64,000 bases of DNA from Thalassotalea agarivorans (GCF_030295955.1 NZ_AP027363.1:2542001-2606000), one strand, 5' to 3'. Shown: positions 29,861 to 39,960, counted from the first letter of the stretch. Made by a program: numbers and translations. Notes: generated by a model not told the origin, from the letters alone.

Positions 29861-29890
29861 TTCAAAATTTACTGCTCAACTCGTTATAAT
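29861..29890 (+). promoter_or_regulatory. xseA promoter
   Basis: TTCAAA at 29861 and a consensus TATAAT at 29885 are separated by 18 bp, about 40 bases upstream of the xseA start. Confidence 0.55.
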
Positions 29891-29931
29891 AACGACAATT
29901 CTTGAAACAAAGCAGCACCATCCTTACAAAA

Positions 29932-31269
29932 ATGACAACAAAAAATATATTAAAAGTAAGCCAATTAACGAAACAAGTTCGCTTTTTACTTGAATCTGAA
30001 ATGAGAACAGTATGGCTAACTGGCGAAATATCGAATTTTGTCGCTGCAAGTTCAGGTCATTGGTATTTGTCGCTAAAAGACGAACGTTCACAAGTAAAGT
30101 GTGCAATGTTTCGTGGTAACAATATCAGAGCAAAAATTAAACCAAACAATGGTTTGCAGGTGTTGGTAAAAGCGCGGGTGTCCCTTTATGAACCTAGGGG
30201 TGATTTTCAGCTTATTATTGAGCAGATGGAAGATGCTGGTGCGGGCCTGCTACAGCAGCAATATGAAGCCTTAAAAAACAAATTGCATGCCGAAGGCTTA
30301 TTCGACCTTTCTTACAAAAAAACATTACCTGAGCAAATAACCAAAGTGGGTATTGTGACATCGGCAACAGGCGCCGCTGTTAAAGATATTCTTACCGTAT
30401 TAAATCGACGAGACGCATCGATTGAAGCGATTGTGTACCCCGTATTAGTACAAGGTGAACAAGCATCTCTAGATATTGCTAATACAATAGCCCTTGCAAA
30501 TGCTAGGCAAGAAGTGGACGTATTAATTGTAGGACGCGGCGGCGGCTCTATCGAAGATTTATGGAGTTTTAATGAAGAACGCGTGGTAAGGGCAATTTTT
30601 GATAGCCACATACCTGTTATTAGCGCTGTAGGACATGAAACTGACACCACTCTCGCTGATTTTGTCGCCGATATGCGAGCGCCAACGCCAAGCGCTGCAG
30701 CGGAATTAGTGTCAAAGGATGTGCAGACTAAAATAGACAAACTTAACAAATTAAAACAACAATTAAGCTATAGCTATCAGCAAGTTTGTCATCGAAACAA
30801 GCAGCGTATCGCCTATTTGCAGCACCGACTAAGTCAAACGCACCCAGAGCAACAAATACTTCACAAAGCGCAGCGCATAGATGAACTCACTGCTAGATTG
30901 ACCAGTGTTTCAAGCAAATTAACCTCTGTGCAATCACAATCTCAGCAGTATCTGCATAACCGTTTACTGGCTGTATCCCCTGAGCATAGCATTGTGCAGA
31001 TGAAACAGACTTGTATTGATCTGTCTGAAAGAACGCAGCAAGCATTTAACTATTACTGGCAAAAAAAGACAGCTGATTTTGGACATTTAGCTGAGCAACT
31101 CCATATGGTTAGCCCACTAGCCACCATCGCAAGAGGTTATGGGGTTGTGCGAGATAATCAGCAAAACATCGTTAACAGCACATCTCAAGTGAGTAAAGGC
31201 GAGGAAATCGCCGTCCAATTAAAAGATGGTGAACTGTTCGCTCAAGTCACAGAAATAAAGCCCAAATAA
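29932..31269 (+). CDS. xseA: Exodeoxyribonuclease VII large subunit
   Basis: XseA is the catalytic subunit of the single-strand-specific exonuclease VII. From ATG 29932 it has 445 residues (E. coli 456); the frame also allows TTG 29902. The N-terminal OB fold carries VWLTGEISNFVAASSGHWY and LYEPRGDFQLI. The catalytic core has GVVTSATGAA-like VGIVTSATGAAVKDI, VGRGGGSIEDLW and the SAVGHETDTTLADFVADMRAPTPSAAAE block. A long coiled-coil region (about 270-390) and a short C-terminal domain with ARGYGVV follow. The small subunit gene is not in the window. Confidence 0.95.
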   Translation: MTTKNILKVSQLTKQVRFLLESEMRTVWLTGEISNFVAASSGHWYLSLKDERSQVKCAMFRGNNIRAKIKPNNGLQVLVKARVSLYEPRGDFQLIIEQMEDAGAGLLQQQYEALKNKLHAEGLFDLSYKKTLPEQITKVGIVTSATGAAVKDILTVLNRRDASIEAIVYPVLVQGEQASLDIANTIALANARQEVDVLIVGRGGGSIEDLWSFNEERVVRAIFDSHIPVISAVGHETDTTLADFVADMRAPTPSAAAELVSKDVQTKIDKLNKLKQQLSYSYQQVCHRNKQRIAYLQHRLSQTHPEQQILHKAQRIDELTARLTSVSSKLTSVQSQSQQYLHNRLLAVSPEHSIVQMKQTCIDLSERTQQAFNYYWQKKTADFGHLAEQLHMVSPLATIARGYGVVRDNQQNIVNSTSQVSKGEEIAVQLKDGELFAQVTEIKPK

Positions 31270-31279
31270 AAAATTCACT

Positions 31280-31310
31280 ATATTTGGGGTCAGAACATGT
31301 TCTGACCCCA
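31280..31310. repeat. Palindromic repeat, copy 1 (REP-like)
   Basis: A 26-base perfect palindrome at 31285-31310, with left arm TGGGGTCAGAACA, lies directly after the xseA stop. It is part of a 31-base sequence repeated identically at 31459-31489, 179 bases away in the same orientation. The GGGGTCAG core recalls repeats associated with REP-type transposases in marine gammaproteobacteria. That link is an inference, since no transposase gene is nearby. Confidence 0.8.
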
Positions 31311-31315
31311 TTTGT

Positions 31316-31453
31316 TTATTCCATGTTATGGCCAAGTATGTCTTGATACGCAAGACCAAATCCTTCCCCCCCTACAAACTGCGTAACTCGCAAGCTGTCG
31401 CCCATTTCAGATGCATTGAACTTGGCAGTATCGCTTCGAACAAGCTCAACCAT
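31316..31453 (-). other. 45-codon reading frame enclosed by the palindromic doublet
   Basis: On the minus strand ATG 31453 opens a 45-codon frame ending at TAA 31316-31318. It fills the space between the two palindromes almost exactly (5 bases from each end). The peptide begins MVELVRSDTAKF and contains ASEMGDSLRVTQFVGGEG and FGLAYQDILGHN. Its composition looks like normal protein rather than random frame. No ribosome site is obvious. It may be the remnant of a larger gene carried in a mobile unit or a real small gene. I do not recognise it. Confidence 0.35.
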
Positions 31454-31458
31454 TTTGG

Positions 31459-31492
31459 ATATTTGGGGTCAGAACATGTTCTGACCCCAAAT
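31459..31492. repeat. Palindromic repeat, copy 2 (REP-like)
   Basis: A 32-base perfect palindrome at 31461-31492 (left arm ATTTGGGGTCAGAACA) contains the 31-base repeat shared with copy 1. The outer three bases on the right are palindromic here but not in copy 1. Confidence 0.8.
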
Positions 31493-31548
31493 GTTTTAGA
31501 CGTTGCGTAGCTCTGCTTGTGGTTATACTTTCATTGGTTTTGAGGCAT

Positions 31549-31578
31549 AAAAAAACCAGAAATAAATTCTGGTTTTTT
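31549..31578. terminator. der terminator
   Basis: A 12-bp stem (AAAAAACCAGAA and its complement, loop ATAAA) at 31550-31578 carries A and T runs on both sides. It lies 16 bases after the der stop and can also end plus-strand transcription from xseA. Confidence 0.85.
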
Positions 31579-31594
31579 AGATCGTTGGTTTGGG

Positions 31595-33046
31595 CTATTC
31601 GTCTTTCTTGTATCCCTGAGTCGCTCTTGCGCGCTTTTTCTGCTCGGTATAGTTAAGCTTTTTCTTACCCGCGAAAGGATTGGACGTTTCTCTAAATTCT
31701 ATTTTAATCGGCGTACCCATAATTTTTAACGACTTACGATAGTAATTCATTAAGTAACGTTTATATGAAATCGGTAAATGTTTTACCTGGTTACCATGAA
31801 TAACAACGATTGGCGGGTTGTAGCCACCTGCGTGCGCATATTTTAATTTGATGCGGCGACCATTGTGCATTGGCGGCTGATGGTCAAAAGCAGCCATTTC
31901 TAATACCTTAGTAACCATCGACGTTGAAATACGTTTAGTAGCCGAAACAAATGCTTCTTCAACCGATTCAAACAAATGCCCTACACCTGTGCCATGAAGC
32001 GCAGAGATAAAATGGATACGCGCAAAATCGATAAAACCTAATCGTCTGTCGATTTCTTTATTGATGCTATCTTTAACTGACTGATCAATGCCATCCCACT
32101 TGTTAACTGCAATCACCAACGAACGACCCGCTTCTAGAATAAAGCCCAATAGACTCAAATCTTGATCGGTCAAGCCTTCTCTTGCATCAACCACCAATAA
32201 ACAAACGTTGGCATCTTCAATCGCGCGCAGCGTTTTAACAATAGAGTACTTCTCTACAACATCGGTAATATTTTTTCGGCGCCTAATGCCCGCTGTATCG
32301 ATTAGCGTGTATTCTCTGCCGTTACGCTCCAACGGAATGTAAACACTATCTCTTGTAGTACCTGGCATATCGTAAACAACAACTCGATCTTCACCCAAAA
32401 TACGGTTCGTTAGTGTTGACTTACCTACATTTGGTTTACCAATAATAGCCAGCTTTATCTTGTCATCGTGTTCAGGTGCTTCGACCTCTTCGACCGTCTC
32501 CTCAAGCTCAGCATCTAGCTGCTGGGCGTCTTCTTCGTTCGATACGTTTAAAGACTCAATGTAAGGAGAAAGTGCTAACGTAAGCAATTGCGTTACACCA
32601 CGACCGTGTGCTGCGGCTATTTGATGCACGTCACCAAGCGCTAAGGCATAAAACTCAGCGACAGCGGAATCGGCATCAATACCATCTATTTTGTTAGCAA
32701 CTAAGAACACTGTTTTATCTTGCTTTCGCAAGTAGTCAGCGATAGCTTCATCAGCAGAAGTTAGCCCCGCTCTTGCGTCCACGAGAAAAAGTACCGCATC
32801 CGCTTCATCTATAGCTGCAAGCGATTGCTGCGCCATAAGTGCATCAATGCCTTCTTCGTCGCCATGAATACCACCGGTATCGATAACGATAAAGGGTTCA
32901 TCTTCTACATACGCTTGGCCATACTGACGGTCTCGCGTTAATCCAGGATAATCCGCTACTAACGCGTCTCGACTGCGAGTTAAGCGATTAAATAACGTTG
33001 ATTTACCGACATTAGGGCGACCGACTAAAGCGACTACGGGTAACAT
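31595..33046 (-). CDS. der: Ribosome biogenesis GTPase Der (EngA)
   Basis: Der is a tandem-GTPase that assists 50S subunit assembly. The 483 residues contain two G domains, each with a P-loop (GRPNVGKST at about 8-16 and GKPNVGKST at about 206-214), DxxG motifs (DTGG and DTAG) and NKxD motifs (NKID and NKWD). An acidic linker of about 30 residues separates them, and a C-terminal KH-like domain ends in a basic tail. A strong terminator separates it from bamB, so der is expected to have its own promoter in 33047-33140. Confidence 0.97.
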   Translation of the reverse strand: MLPVVALVGRPNVGKSTLFNRLTRSRDALVADYPGLTRDRQYGQAYVEDEPFIVIDTGGIHGDEEGIDALMAQQSLAAIDEADAVLFLVDARAGLTSADEAIADYLRKQDKTVFLVANKIDGIDADSAVAEFYALALGDVHQIAAAHGRGVTQLLTLALSPYIESLNVSNEEDAQQLDAELEETVEEVEAPEHDDKIKLAIIGKPNVGKSTLTNRILGEDRVVVYDMPGTTRDSVYIPLERNGREYTLIDTAGIRRRKNITDVVEKYSIVKTLRAIEDANVCLLVVDAREGLTDQDLSLLGFILEAGRSLVIAVNKWDGIDQSVKDSINKEIDRRLGFIDFARIHFISALHGTGVGHLFESVEEAFVSATKRISTSMVTKVLEMAAFDHQPPMHNGRRIKLKYAHAGGYNPPIVVIHGNQVKHLPISYKRYLMNYYRKSLKIMGTPIKIEFRETSNPFAGKKKLNYTEQKKRARATQGYKKDE

Positions 33047-33136
33047 TTAAACCTCAAAGAGTTAATTACTGGGGTTAGTGGTTATATTCTAACCGATATT
33101 AAAAGATAACTATAGCATTGCCACTATAGCCACAAA

Positions 33137-33173
33137 GAAAAGGCGCAGATTATACCCTTGTATAATCTGCGCC
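33137..33173 (-). terminator. Terminator between bamB and der
   Basis: A perfect 13-bp stem (GGCGCAGATTATA and its complement, 6-nt loop) at 33142-33173 is followed on the minus strand by TTTTCTTTG. It lies 24 bases after the bamB stop. Confidence 0.8.
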
Positions 33174-33197
33174 GCATGTATTTTGTTTGTGTAAAGA

Positions 33198-34400
33198 CTA
33201 GTTTTCTAGTTCTGGCGTTTCGACAGCAACAATATCACCATTTCTTGCTTGCACGTAAATGATGTCTTCATGCACTACAGGTGTTGTATATATACCACTA
33301 CCATTAACATAGAAGCGTGCTACGAATTCACCTGTTTCTTGGTCAATCCAGTGCAGAAAGCCTTCAGTATCACCGACTACAACATAATCACCAACAACAA
33401 CTGGGCCTGTGACGCCACGATTAGTTAAGCTAAGCTGACTCCACTTTTCTAATCCATTGTTACGGTCCACGGCATAAACATGGCCTTTAACGTCTGTCAG
33501 GAAAATAGTATTTCTGTCTAACGATATTTGACGATAAGAAGAATATTGACGTTTCCACGCAATGCTACCGTTGCGAAGTTCAATCGCCACCAAGTTACCG
33601 CGAGCTGCAATCGCATACACTTTATCACCGTAAGCAATAGGCTTAGCGTCTACATCAATAACACGTTGCAATTCAGTTGTACCTGATGGTTCACCTACTT
33701 CAACTGACCAACCTTGCTGTCCTGTTTCTAGTAAAAATACTGATAGCTGGCCAGTAGCAGTACCTACCAACACACCACCTGAAGCAATAACTGGTGTACT
33801 TGTACCACGAAGAGTCAACGCAGGAATATCTTGCTCTACCATCCAGACTTCTTCGCCAGTCTCAGCATTGAAAGCATGCATAACACCCGACGTAGTGTTG
33901 ACTATAACATAACCAGCGTCTACCGCTGGTGCCGAAACGACTTCACCTTTAAGCTTCGCTTCCCAAACTAGCTCTCCTGTTTCTGCATCTAAAGCAAACA
34001 GTTCGCCATTTTCGGTACCGTAAAAGACTTTGTTTATGCCGGTGACAGGGCCACCATTTACACGAGCATTGCGGCGATTGTCAAAAAATCCTCGCTCGTC
34101 GTGTATGTCACTTAAGTCTGCGTACCAAATTTCGTCACCGCTTTCTAAATCATAGGCTACCGCGTGTCCTTCGCGACTGGCAGTAAATATTTTGTTGTAC
34201 GCAACGGTTGGTCTTAGTGTTGAAAAGTGACCACTAATCCCTTCACCAATACCGTCACTCCAAATCTCATCTGGAGAAAACTGCTCTTCGATCTCTACTA
34301 ATTCAGCAACATAGTCATACGCTTCTTCATCATCTGTCGATGAACAGCTAACAACGGCTAGTGCCAATAGACTTGCTGTAATAAGTTTGTTTTTAAACAT
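33198..34400 (-). CDS. bamB: Outer membrane assembly lipoprotein BamB
   Basis: BamB is the eight-bladed beta-propeller lipoprotein of the BAM complex that inserts outer-membrane proteins. From ATG 34400 it has 400 aa with a lipoprotein signal (LLALAVVSC, Cys about residue 19). Repeated PQQ-like blade motifs (AVDRNNGLEKW, ALDAETGELVW, AFNAETGEEVW) run through the protein. TTG 34406, two codons upstream, has better spacing to GGAG and could be the true start. It follows yfgM by 30 bases. Confidence 0.94.
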   Translation of the reverse strand: MFKNKLITASLLALAVVSCSSTDDEEAYDYVAELVEIEEQFSPDEIWSDGIGEGISGHFSTLRPTVAYNKIFTASREGHAVAYDLESGDEIWYADLSDIHDERGFFDNRRNARVNGGPVTGINKVFYGTENGELFALDAETGELVWEAKLKGEVVSAPAVDAGYVIVNTTSGVMHAFNAETGEEVWMVEQDIPALTLRGTSTPVIASGGVLVGTATGQLSVFLLETGQQGWSVEVGEPSGTTELQRVIDVDAKPIAYGDKVYAIAARGNLVAIELRNGSIAWKRQYSSYRQISLDRNTIFLTDVKGHVYAVDRNNGLEKWSQLSLTNRGVTGPVVVGDYVVVGDTEGFLHWIDQETGEFVARFYVNGSGIYTTPVVHEDIIYVQARNGDIVAVETPELEN

Positions 34401-34430
34401 GTGCAACCACTACTCCAAACGAGAAAATAC

Positions 34431-35057
34431 TTACTGTAAAACGTCTGCTTGCGCTAAGTCGTCTAACTTCATTTGTAGCGCAGCATTCATGCCTTGCTCA
34501 GATGCATCAAGGGCAGCTTGATACGCAACGCGCGCTTGTTCTGTATTTCCTTGTTTTATGTAGGCATCACCTTTTGTTTCTTCAACAATAGAAACGAAAG
34601 ATTCTGGGAACTGAGCGCCTAACGTGGCTAAAGCTTGGTCATATTGCTCTAGTTGAATTTCTACGCGCGCTAAACGCACGGTAGCAATAGCTTTTATACC
34701 CTCGCTTTGCGCCTTAGCTACAGCAGTCTCAAGGTTAGTTTTAGCTAATGCCCAGTCTTCAGCTTCTACCGCTTTTTTAGCTGCTGCTAATGCAGAAAGG
34801 CTGGCATAGCTTGAATCACCATGCTCTGCAACAAACGCTTCAGTTTGCGCTTGGTCAACACCTTCTTCTTGTTCAACTAGTTGCAGAAATGCATCAGATG
34901 TTGCGTATTGCTCTGCCAATTTTGAATCTTTATAAAAATTGAATCCAACAAAGCCACCTAAGCCAATAACAATACCTGCAATCAATACATTGCCGTATTC
35001 TTTCCACAGCTTTTTGATCGCTTCAACTTGTTGTTCTTCAGTTTGATATGTTTCCAC
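34431..35057 (-). CDS. yfgM: YfgM family ancillary SecYEG translocon subunit
   Basis: YfgM is a single-pass inner-membrane protein that links the SecYEG translocon to periplasmic chaperones. The 208 residues have a cytoplasmic N-terminus (TYQTEEQQVEAIKKLWKEYG), a helix at about 24-41 and periplasmic tetratricopeptide-type repeats. The start is GTG 35057 with AAGGAAG just upstream. It lies between hisS (9 bases) and bamB, the order conserved in gammaproteobacteria. Confidence 0.94.
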   Translation of the reverse strand: METYQTEEQQVEAIKKLWKEYGNVLIAGIVIGLGGFVGFNFYKDSKLAEQYATSDAFLQLVEQEEGVDQAQTEAFVAEHGDSSYASLSALAAAKKAVEAEDWALAKTNLETAVAKAQSEGIKAIATVRLARVEIQLEQYDQALATLGAQFPESFVSIVEETKGDAYIKQGNTEQARVAYQAALDASEQGMNAALQMKLDDLAQADVLQ

Positions 35058-35066
35058 TGTACTTCC

Positions 35067-36341
35067 TTAAATTAATGTCTCTAGCAAAGCAGCCACATCT
35101 GATAATGCAACTGTTTGTTGTTCATGTTGCCCACGCAGATATTTTACGGTTATCTGCTGATTGGCTAATTCGTCTTCACCTAGTATCAAGGCAATTTGTG
35201 CACCTGATCTATCGGCTTTTTTCATTTGTTTTTTCATATTGCCGCCACCACAGTGGTTTTGAATATGAATATCAGGGACTTGACTACGCCATTGTTCAGC
35301 TAGCGCAACGCCCTTAATGTCGATACCTTCACCTAATGTAATTAAATAGGCGTCTACTTGAGGTCGAACATTATTCACTTTTTCTAAGCTGGTCAAGAGT
35401 AAAACTAAACGTTCAATACCCAAGGCAAAACCAAAGGCTGGTGACGCTTTACCGCCGAGCTGTTCTACCAAACCATCATAGCGGCCGCCGGCACATACAG
35501 TACCTTGAGCGCCAAGGCTAGAAGTTACCCATTCAAACACGGTGCGATTATAGTAATCGAGACCTCTCACTAACTTATCGTTAATGGTGTATTTGATACC
35601 TGCCGCATCTAAACGCGCGCACAACTGTTCAAAATGTTGCTGTGACTCTTCACCAAAATAATCACTCAGCTTCGGTGCACCTTGAAGTGCCGCCTGTACA
35701 TCAGGATTCTTACTATCAAGCACACGTAACGGATTAGTATGCATTCGACGCTTACTATCTTCATCAAGCTGCGACTCTCTTTCTGTTAGAAACGCAACTA
35801 ACGCATCACGATAAGCGGCGCGCTCTTCATTAGAACCTAACGAATTCAACTCTAGTTCGACAAACTCTGAGATACCAAGTTCCCGCCAAATGCGCGCAGA
35901 TAGCATAATAATTTCAGCGTCAATATCTGGCGTTGCAATACCAAAGGCTTCAATACCAAATTGATGGAACTGTCTATATCGGCCTTTTTGAGGACGCTCA
36001 TGTCGAAACATTGGGCCCATATACCACAATCGTTGTTCTTGGTTGTACAGTAAACCATGCTCGATACCCGCTCTCACGCAACTTGCTGTGCCTTCTGGAC
36101 GAAGTGTTAAGCTGTCGCCATTACGGTCGTCAAAGGTATACATTTCCTTTTCAACGATGTCCGTTACTTCACCGATAGAACGTTTAAATAAATGGGTCGA
36201 TTCAACGATCGGCATGCGGATCTCAGCAAAACCGTAGTTGCTTGCAACACGGCGTAATACCGACTCTACCATTTGCCAAATATTGGTTTCTGTTGGCAGG
36301 CAATCATTCATTCCTCGAATGGCCTGTATCGCTTTACTCAC
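35067..36341 (-). CDS. hisS: Histidyl-tRNA synthetase
   Basis: HisS charges tRNA-His. The 424-aa class II enzyme shows motif 2 ([19 protein letters not shown]), the HisA box [15 protein letters not shown], and motif 3 ([10 protein letters not shown]), followed by the anticodon-binding domain. The start is GTG 36341, giving the family N-terminus [13 protein letters not shown]. The 95-base gap to ispG contains a plausible separate promoter. Confidence 0.97.
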   Translation of the reverse strand: MSKAIQAIRGMNDCLPTETNIWQMVESVLRRVASNYGFAEIRMPIVESTHLFKRSIGEVTDIVEKEMYTFDDRNGDSLTLRPEGTASCVRAGIEHGLLYNQEQRLWYMGPMFRHERPQKGRYRQFHQFGIEAFGIATPDIDAEIIMLSARIWRELGISEFVELELNSLGSNEERAAYRDALVAFLTERESQLDEDSKRRMHTNPLRVLDSKNPDVQAALQGAPKLSDYFGEESQQHFEQLCARLDAAGIKYTINDKLVRGLDYYNRTVFEWVTSSLGAQGTVCAGGRYDGLVEQLGGKASPAFGFALGIERLVLLLTSLEKVNNVRPQVDAYLITLGEGIDIKGVALAEQWRSQVPDIHIQNHCGGGNMKKQMKKADRSGAQIALILGEDELANQQITVKYLRGQHEQQTVALSDVAALLETLI

Positions 36342-36378
36342 GTAGTTTTTACCTATTACGATTTAGGTTAAAGGGCGC

Positions 36379-36408
36379 ATTATAATCAGGTTAAAGAAAA
36401 AGACACAA
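36379..36408 (-). promoter_or_regulatory. hisS promoter with GCGCC discriminator
   Basis: On the minus strand TTGTGT and a consensus TATAAT are separated by 18 bp, followed at once by GCGCCC. It lies about 38 bases upstream of hisS, inside the ispG-hisS gap. Confidence 0.55.
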
Positions 36409-36436
36409 GACCTGACGCGTCCCTGTAACAATTTAG

Positions 36437-37567
36437 TTAGATATCGTCTTGATCAATTACTTTGACATCAAGGCGTTGTTCTTCATCCATCAACTTGGCT
36501 TTAGCGCGAATGCGTTGCTCTAACTGATCGACTAATTGATCATTGTCAAAGCGTTCTTTTTGTCTCACGCCATCAAGGTAATAACCGCTTTTCTTACTAC
36601 CTCCGGTTAAACCAAGATCAGAAACTTCTGCTTCGCCTGGCCCATTGACAATACAGCCAATAATAGAGACATCCATCGGCGTTAATATATCTTCAACACG
36701 CTGCTCAAGTGCATTAACAGTGCCGATTACATCAAACTCTTGGCGTGAACAACTTGGGCAGGCAATAAAATTTATGCCTCTTGAACGCAGTTTAAGCGAT
36801 TTCAATATATCAAAACCGACCTTAATTTCTTCGACAGGATCTGCTGCTAAAGACACTCTTAAGGTGTCACCTATGCCTTCATTCAATAACAGGCCCAAAC
36901 CAATCGCTGATTTGACTGAACCTGATCTAAAGCCACCAGCTTCGGTTATGCCAAGATGCAAAGGGTTTTCAATCTGTTTTGCTAAAAGTCGGTACGAATC
37001 TACCGCTAAGAATACGTCGGAAGCTTTTACTGATACTTTAAATTGATCAAAGTTAAGTCTATCTAATATATCAATATGACGCATCGCAGACTCGACAAGC
37101 GCTTCTGGTGTTGGTTCACCATACTTTTCTTGTAAGTCGCGCTCTAAAGAGCCACCGTTAACGCCAATACGGATGGGAATATTTTTATCACGAGCAGACT
37201 CAACTACCGCTTTAACACGATCTTCTCGGCCAATGTTGCCTGGGTTAATGCGCAAACAGTCGGCACCATACTCTGCCACTTTTAAGGCAATGCGATAATC
37301 AAAATGGATATCAGTGACTAGCGGCACATTGACTTGTTTTTTAATTTCTTTAAATGCTTCAGCAGCATTCATGGTGGGTACGCTAACACGGACAATGTCT
37401 GCGCCTACAGATTCTAACGATTTAATTTGTGCAACAGTAGCATCTACATCAGTCGTTAGGGTGTTAGTCATTGATTGCACCGAGATAGGTGCGTCACCAC
37501 CTACGGCAACATTACCGACATGAATTTGTTTTGATTTACGACGGACAATAGGAGATTCTTTAAACAT
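36437..37567 (-). CDS. ispG: 4-hydroxy-3-methylbut-2-enyl diphosphate synthase
   Basis: IspG converts MEcPP to HMBPP in the methylerythritol phosphate isoprenoid pathway, using a 4Fe-4S cluster. The 376 residues show the TIM-barrel part ([34 protein letters not shown]-like) and the C-terminal cluster domain with cysteines in [10 protein letters not shown] and GCIVNGPGE. It lies 10 bases downstream of rodZ in the rlmN-pilW-rodZ-ispG operon. Confidence 0.97.
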   Translation of the reverse strand: MFKESPIVRRKSKQIHVGNVAVGGDAPISVQSMTNTLTTDVDATVAQIKSLESVGADIVRVSVPTMNAAEAFKEIKKQVNVPLVTDIHFDYRIALKVAEYGADCLRINPGNIGREDRVKAVVESARDKNIPIRIGVNGGSLERDLQEKYGEPTPEALVESAMRHIDILDRLNFDQFKVSVKASDVFLAVDSYRLLAKQIENPLHLGITEAGGFRSGSVKSAIGLGLLLNEGIGDTLRVSLAADPVEEIKVGFDILKSLKLRSRGINFIACPSCSRQEFDVIGTVNALEQRVEDILTPMDVSIIGCIVNGPGEAEVSDLGLTGGSKKSGYYLDGVRQKERFDNDQLVDQLEQRIRAKAKLMDEEQRLDVKVIDQDDI

Positions 37568-37577
37568 AATTCGTTGT

Positions 37578-38540
37578 TTATTCTACAACAGCAGCTTGTG
37601 TTAATGGCAAAGTGAACTTGGCGATATTACCTTCACCAAATTGACTCATATCTACTTCTTGCCCATCTAAGTCGATAGCAACAAGTTCAGGTTTACCAAG
37701 TGTCACTGACAAAGGTGCGGCACCATTTATACGCATACTATAGCCACCTTTCTTGATACCCCAGGCTAATCGCTTACCATTGGCGTCAAAAATATTGACC
37801 CAACAGTCACCTGCAAAATCAAACACAGCAGAAACTAAAATAGCGGGATCGTCTTGTGGTAGCACACCCTCTTGTTGTGGTAACTGAATAACTACAGGTG
37901 TTGATTCTTGCGGCGCAGAAGATGTGTCGGCTGCTACTGGCGCTTGTTCAATTTCAACCGCTGGTTCACTGTTTTCAACAACGGCAGTTGTTGGCATAGA
38001 TGTAGCCAAGGTTTCTTGTTCATTATTCGAAGGCGCGCTATCAACCGTTTGTTCGTTAGCCTCTGCTGGTTGCTCTGTTGTACTGGCTACAACAGCTGGC
38101 ACTGGGACATCGCTTGATTCGTTTGATGCTTGTAACCACCAAACAAATGATGATCCAAATACAATAGCCGCAACCGCATAACTAATCCACATAACAATAT
38201 TATGTTGCTTTTGTTTTTCGGTAACACGAGAGAAACTCAACATTTCTGCACTTTGCTCGGCCGCTACTTGTGTTGACTCATAACTGGCGATTACGTCGCT
38301 TTCAAGCAATCCAACAAGGCGCGCATAGTTTCTTAAAAAGCCTCTCACATAGGTTGGTGGCAAGCTTTCATCGATTTGCTCAGCTTCAATTTGTTCAACT
38401 AACGCAACACGCAAATTCAGCTTACTTGCGATATCTTTGGCTGTTAACCCCTTTGCTTCCCTGGCGTCTTTTAACAAAAGGCCAGGACCTACGATTTCAA
38501 TGTCTTCAGTGAGTTCTTCTATTTTTAATTCTTCTGACAT
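37578..38540 (-). CDS. rodZ: Cytoskeleton protein RodZ
   Basis: RodZ links MreB to the cell-elongation machinery. I choose ATG 38540 (320 aa, [13 protein letters not shown]); the frame extends 15 codons upstream into the end of pilW but that part is not conserved. A Cro/C1-type helix-turn-helix domain (about 20-85) precedes a single transmembrane helix (about 115-136), a Pro/Ala/Ser/Glu-rich periplasmic linker and the C-terminal beta domain (about 225-318, [18 protein letters not shown]). It begins 4 bases after pilW. Confidence 0.94.
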   Translation of the reverse strand: MSEELKIEELTEDIEIVGPGLLLKDAREAKGLTAKDIASKLNLRVALVEQIEAEQIDESLPPTYVRGFLRNYARLVGLLESDVIASYESTQVAAEQSAEMLSFSRVTEKQKQHNIVMWISYAVAAIVFGSSFVWWLQASNESSDVPVPAVVASTTEQPAEANEQTVDSAPSNNEQETLATSMPTTAVVENSEPAVEIEQAPVAADTSSAPQESTPVVIQLPQQEGVLPQDDPAILVSAVFDFAGDCWVNIFDANGKRLAWGIKKGGYSMRINGAAPLSVTLGKPELVAIDLDGQEVDMSQFGEGNIAKFTLPLTQAAVVE

Positions 38541-38544
38541 GATA

Positions 38545-39960
38545 CTACTTCGACTGTTCAGGTTGAGAAACAACGAGTACATCACCCACTTCTATTTGGT
38601 CGGCGTTTGTAATGTCATTCCATTTCATTAAAGTACTTAAGCGAATGTTGTACATTTTAGAGATACGGAATAGTCCTTGTCCCTTTTCTACAACATGGGT
38701 TTTCGCCGCTGCAACTTTCTTCTCTTCTACCGCTTTTTCTTTCTCTAGGTCTACCTGACCTACTGAAATTACATCAGTATTTTCTTTGATATTCTCTTCG
38801 GGTAAATCTTCAGGCCTTTTCAACGCAACAGGCTGTGTACTAGTCACGCTGCGCTCTGGCACTTTAGTGTAATTAGCCGGTTGCTTCTTCGCAGGTGCAT
38901 TTGGCTGCTGCGGCTTGCTCTCTGCCATAGCATTGCTCACTGCCAACATACTTGCATTCGCACCTAATTGTGCCGTGGGTTCGACAGCAGCTGCTGTTGA
39001 TACCATTACAGGTGTTGCCGCTTTTTCTACAGATGGCGGTGCTGTTTTAACCGGAATTTCAGGCTTTTTGGTATTGGCTGTTAGGGTTTTCTTAGAAGGT
39101 GAAAGCACAACAACACGCTTTTTAGGTGCATGTAAAATGCGATACTCTTCAGCCCAATCATCTTCTGGAATATGTTGTAAGCGATTTTCTTTATACGCCT
39201 TCATTTGCTCTGATGCTGGATATAGCTGAAACAACAGCGCAGCATATTTGTTAGCGGCTGTTTCATTATTTTGATTGGCGTATATTTTGTATGCTAGCGC
39301 CAGCGCGTCGGGTGCATATTGGCTCATAGCACCTTCATAGCGTTTTAGATACGTCGCTGCTTTTTTATAATCCGCTTTAATGTATTGCACTTGCATCATC
39401 TGGTGCAGTGCAGACACGCTTGTAGGACTATGCAACACAGCTTTTTCGGTATATTGCTCAGCTTTTTTGTAGTCTTTTGCTTCAAGCTGACATAAGGCTA
39501 AATTTTGATAGCTTTGGCTCACCAATAAGTAACTTGGTACTGCAATCGCTTGTAGGAATTTTTCTTCAGACTCTTTGTATTTGGCATGCTTACATAAGAA
39601 CACGCCATAGTTATTCAAAGTGTCTGCATTTTGTGGGTCTAAATCTAATGCTTTTTCAAAGCTTTTTACTGCTAACTCTGGCTCACTTACTGAGTCATAG
39701 TAATGGGCAAATGCTGTATGCACCTGCACAAGATTAGGTGAGGTTTTCTTAGCTTTTTCTAGATTTAGCTTAGCTTTACTAGTGTCGCCTTTGTTTAAGT
39801 AACTTAATCCAAGTGAAATTCGCGTCATCGCGATTTCATTGTTTGACGCTTCACTTAACACGATAGGTGTTTCGTTGTCAGCTTCATATGTTTGTGTAAC
39901 ACAAGCTGACAGCACCGAAATACATAGTGAAGATATTATAATTTTTTTCATTGTACTCAT
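38545..39960 (-). CDS. pilW: Type IV pilus biogenesis lipoprotein PilW/PilF with C-terminal LysM domain
   Basis: PilW (PilF) is the outer-membrane pilotin that helps assemble the PilQ secretin. This protein has a lipoprotein signal (CISVLSAC, Cys about residue 20) and TPR repeats from about 45 to 240 (SLGLSYLNKGDTSKAKLNLEKA, DPQNADTLNNYGVFLCK). At 471 aa it is nearly twice the usual length (about 250). The extra part is a low-complexity Ala/Pro/Lys/Thr linker (about 280-415) and a LysM domain at about 421-464 (HVVEKGQGLFRISKMYNI, ending IEVGDVLVV). LysM binds peptidoglycan, so the fusion may tie the pilus pilotin to the wall. ATG 39951 is an alternative start. Confidence 0.9.
   Translation of the reverse strand: MSTMKKIIISSLCISVLSACVTQTYEADNETPIVLSEASNNEIAMTRISLGLSYLNKGDTSKAKLNLEKAKKTSPNLVQVHTAFAHYYDSVSEPELAVKSFEKALDLDPQNADTLNNYGVFLCKHAKYKESEEKFLQAIAVPSYLLVSQSYQNLALCQLEAKDYKKAEQYTEKAVLHSPTSVSALHQMMQVQYIKADYKKAATYLKRYEGAMSQYAPDALALAYKIYANQNNETAANKYAALLFQLYPASEQMKAYKENRLQHIPEDDWAEEYRILHAPKKRVVVLSPSKKTLTANTKKPEIPVKTAPPSVEKAATPVMVSTAAAVEPTAQLGANASMLAVSNAMAESKPQQPNAPAKKQPANYTKVPERSVTSTQPVALKRPEDLPEENIKENTDVISVGQVDLEKEKAVEEKKVAAAKTHVVEKGQGLFRISKMYNIRLSTLMKWNDITNADQIEVGDVLVVSQPEQSK

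Noticed and set aside
31280-31492. The two repeats as a CRISPR array
   Set aside because: There are only two copies, each fully palindromic, with about 148 bases between them and no cas genes.
31328-31510. Plus-strand open frame of 60 codons across the palindromic doublet
   Set aside because: It runs through copy 2 of the palindrome, has no ribosome site, and the minus-strand frame between the repeats is a better fit.
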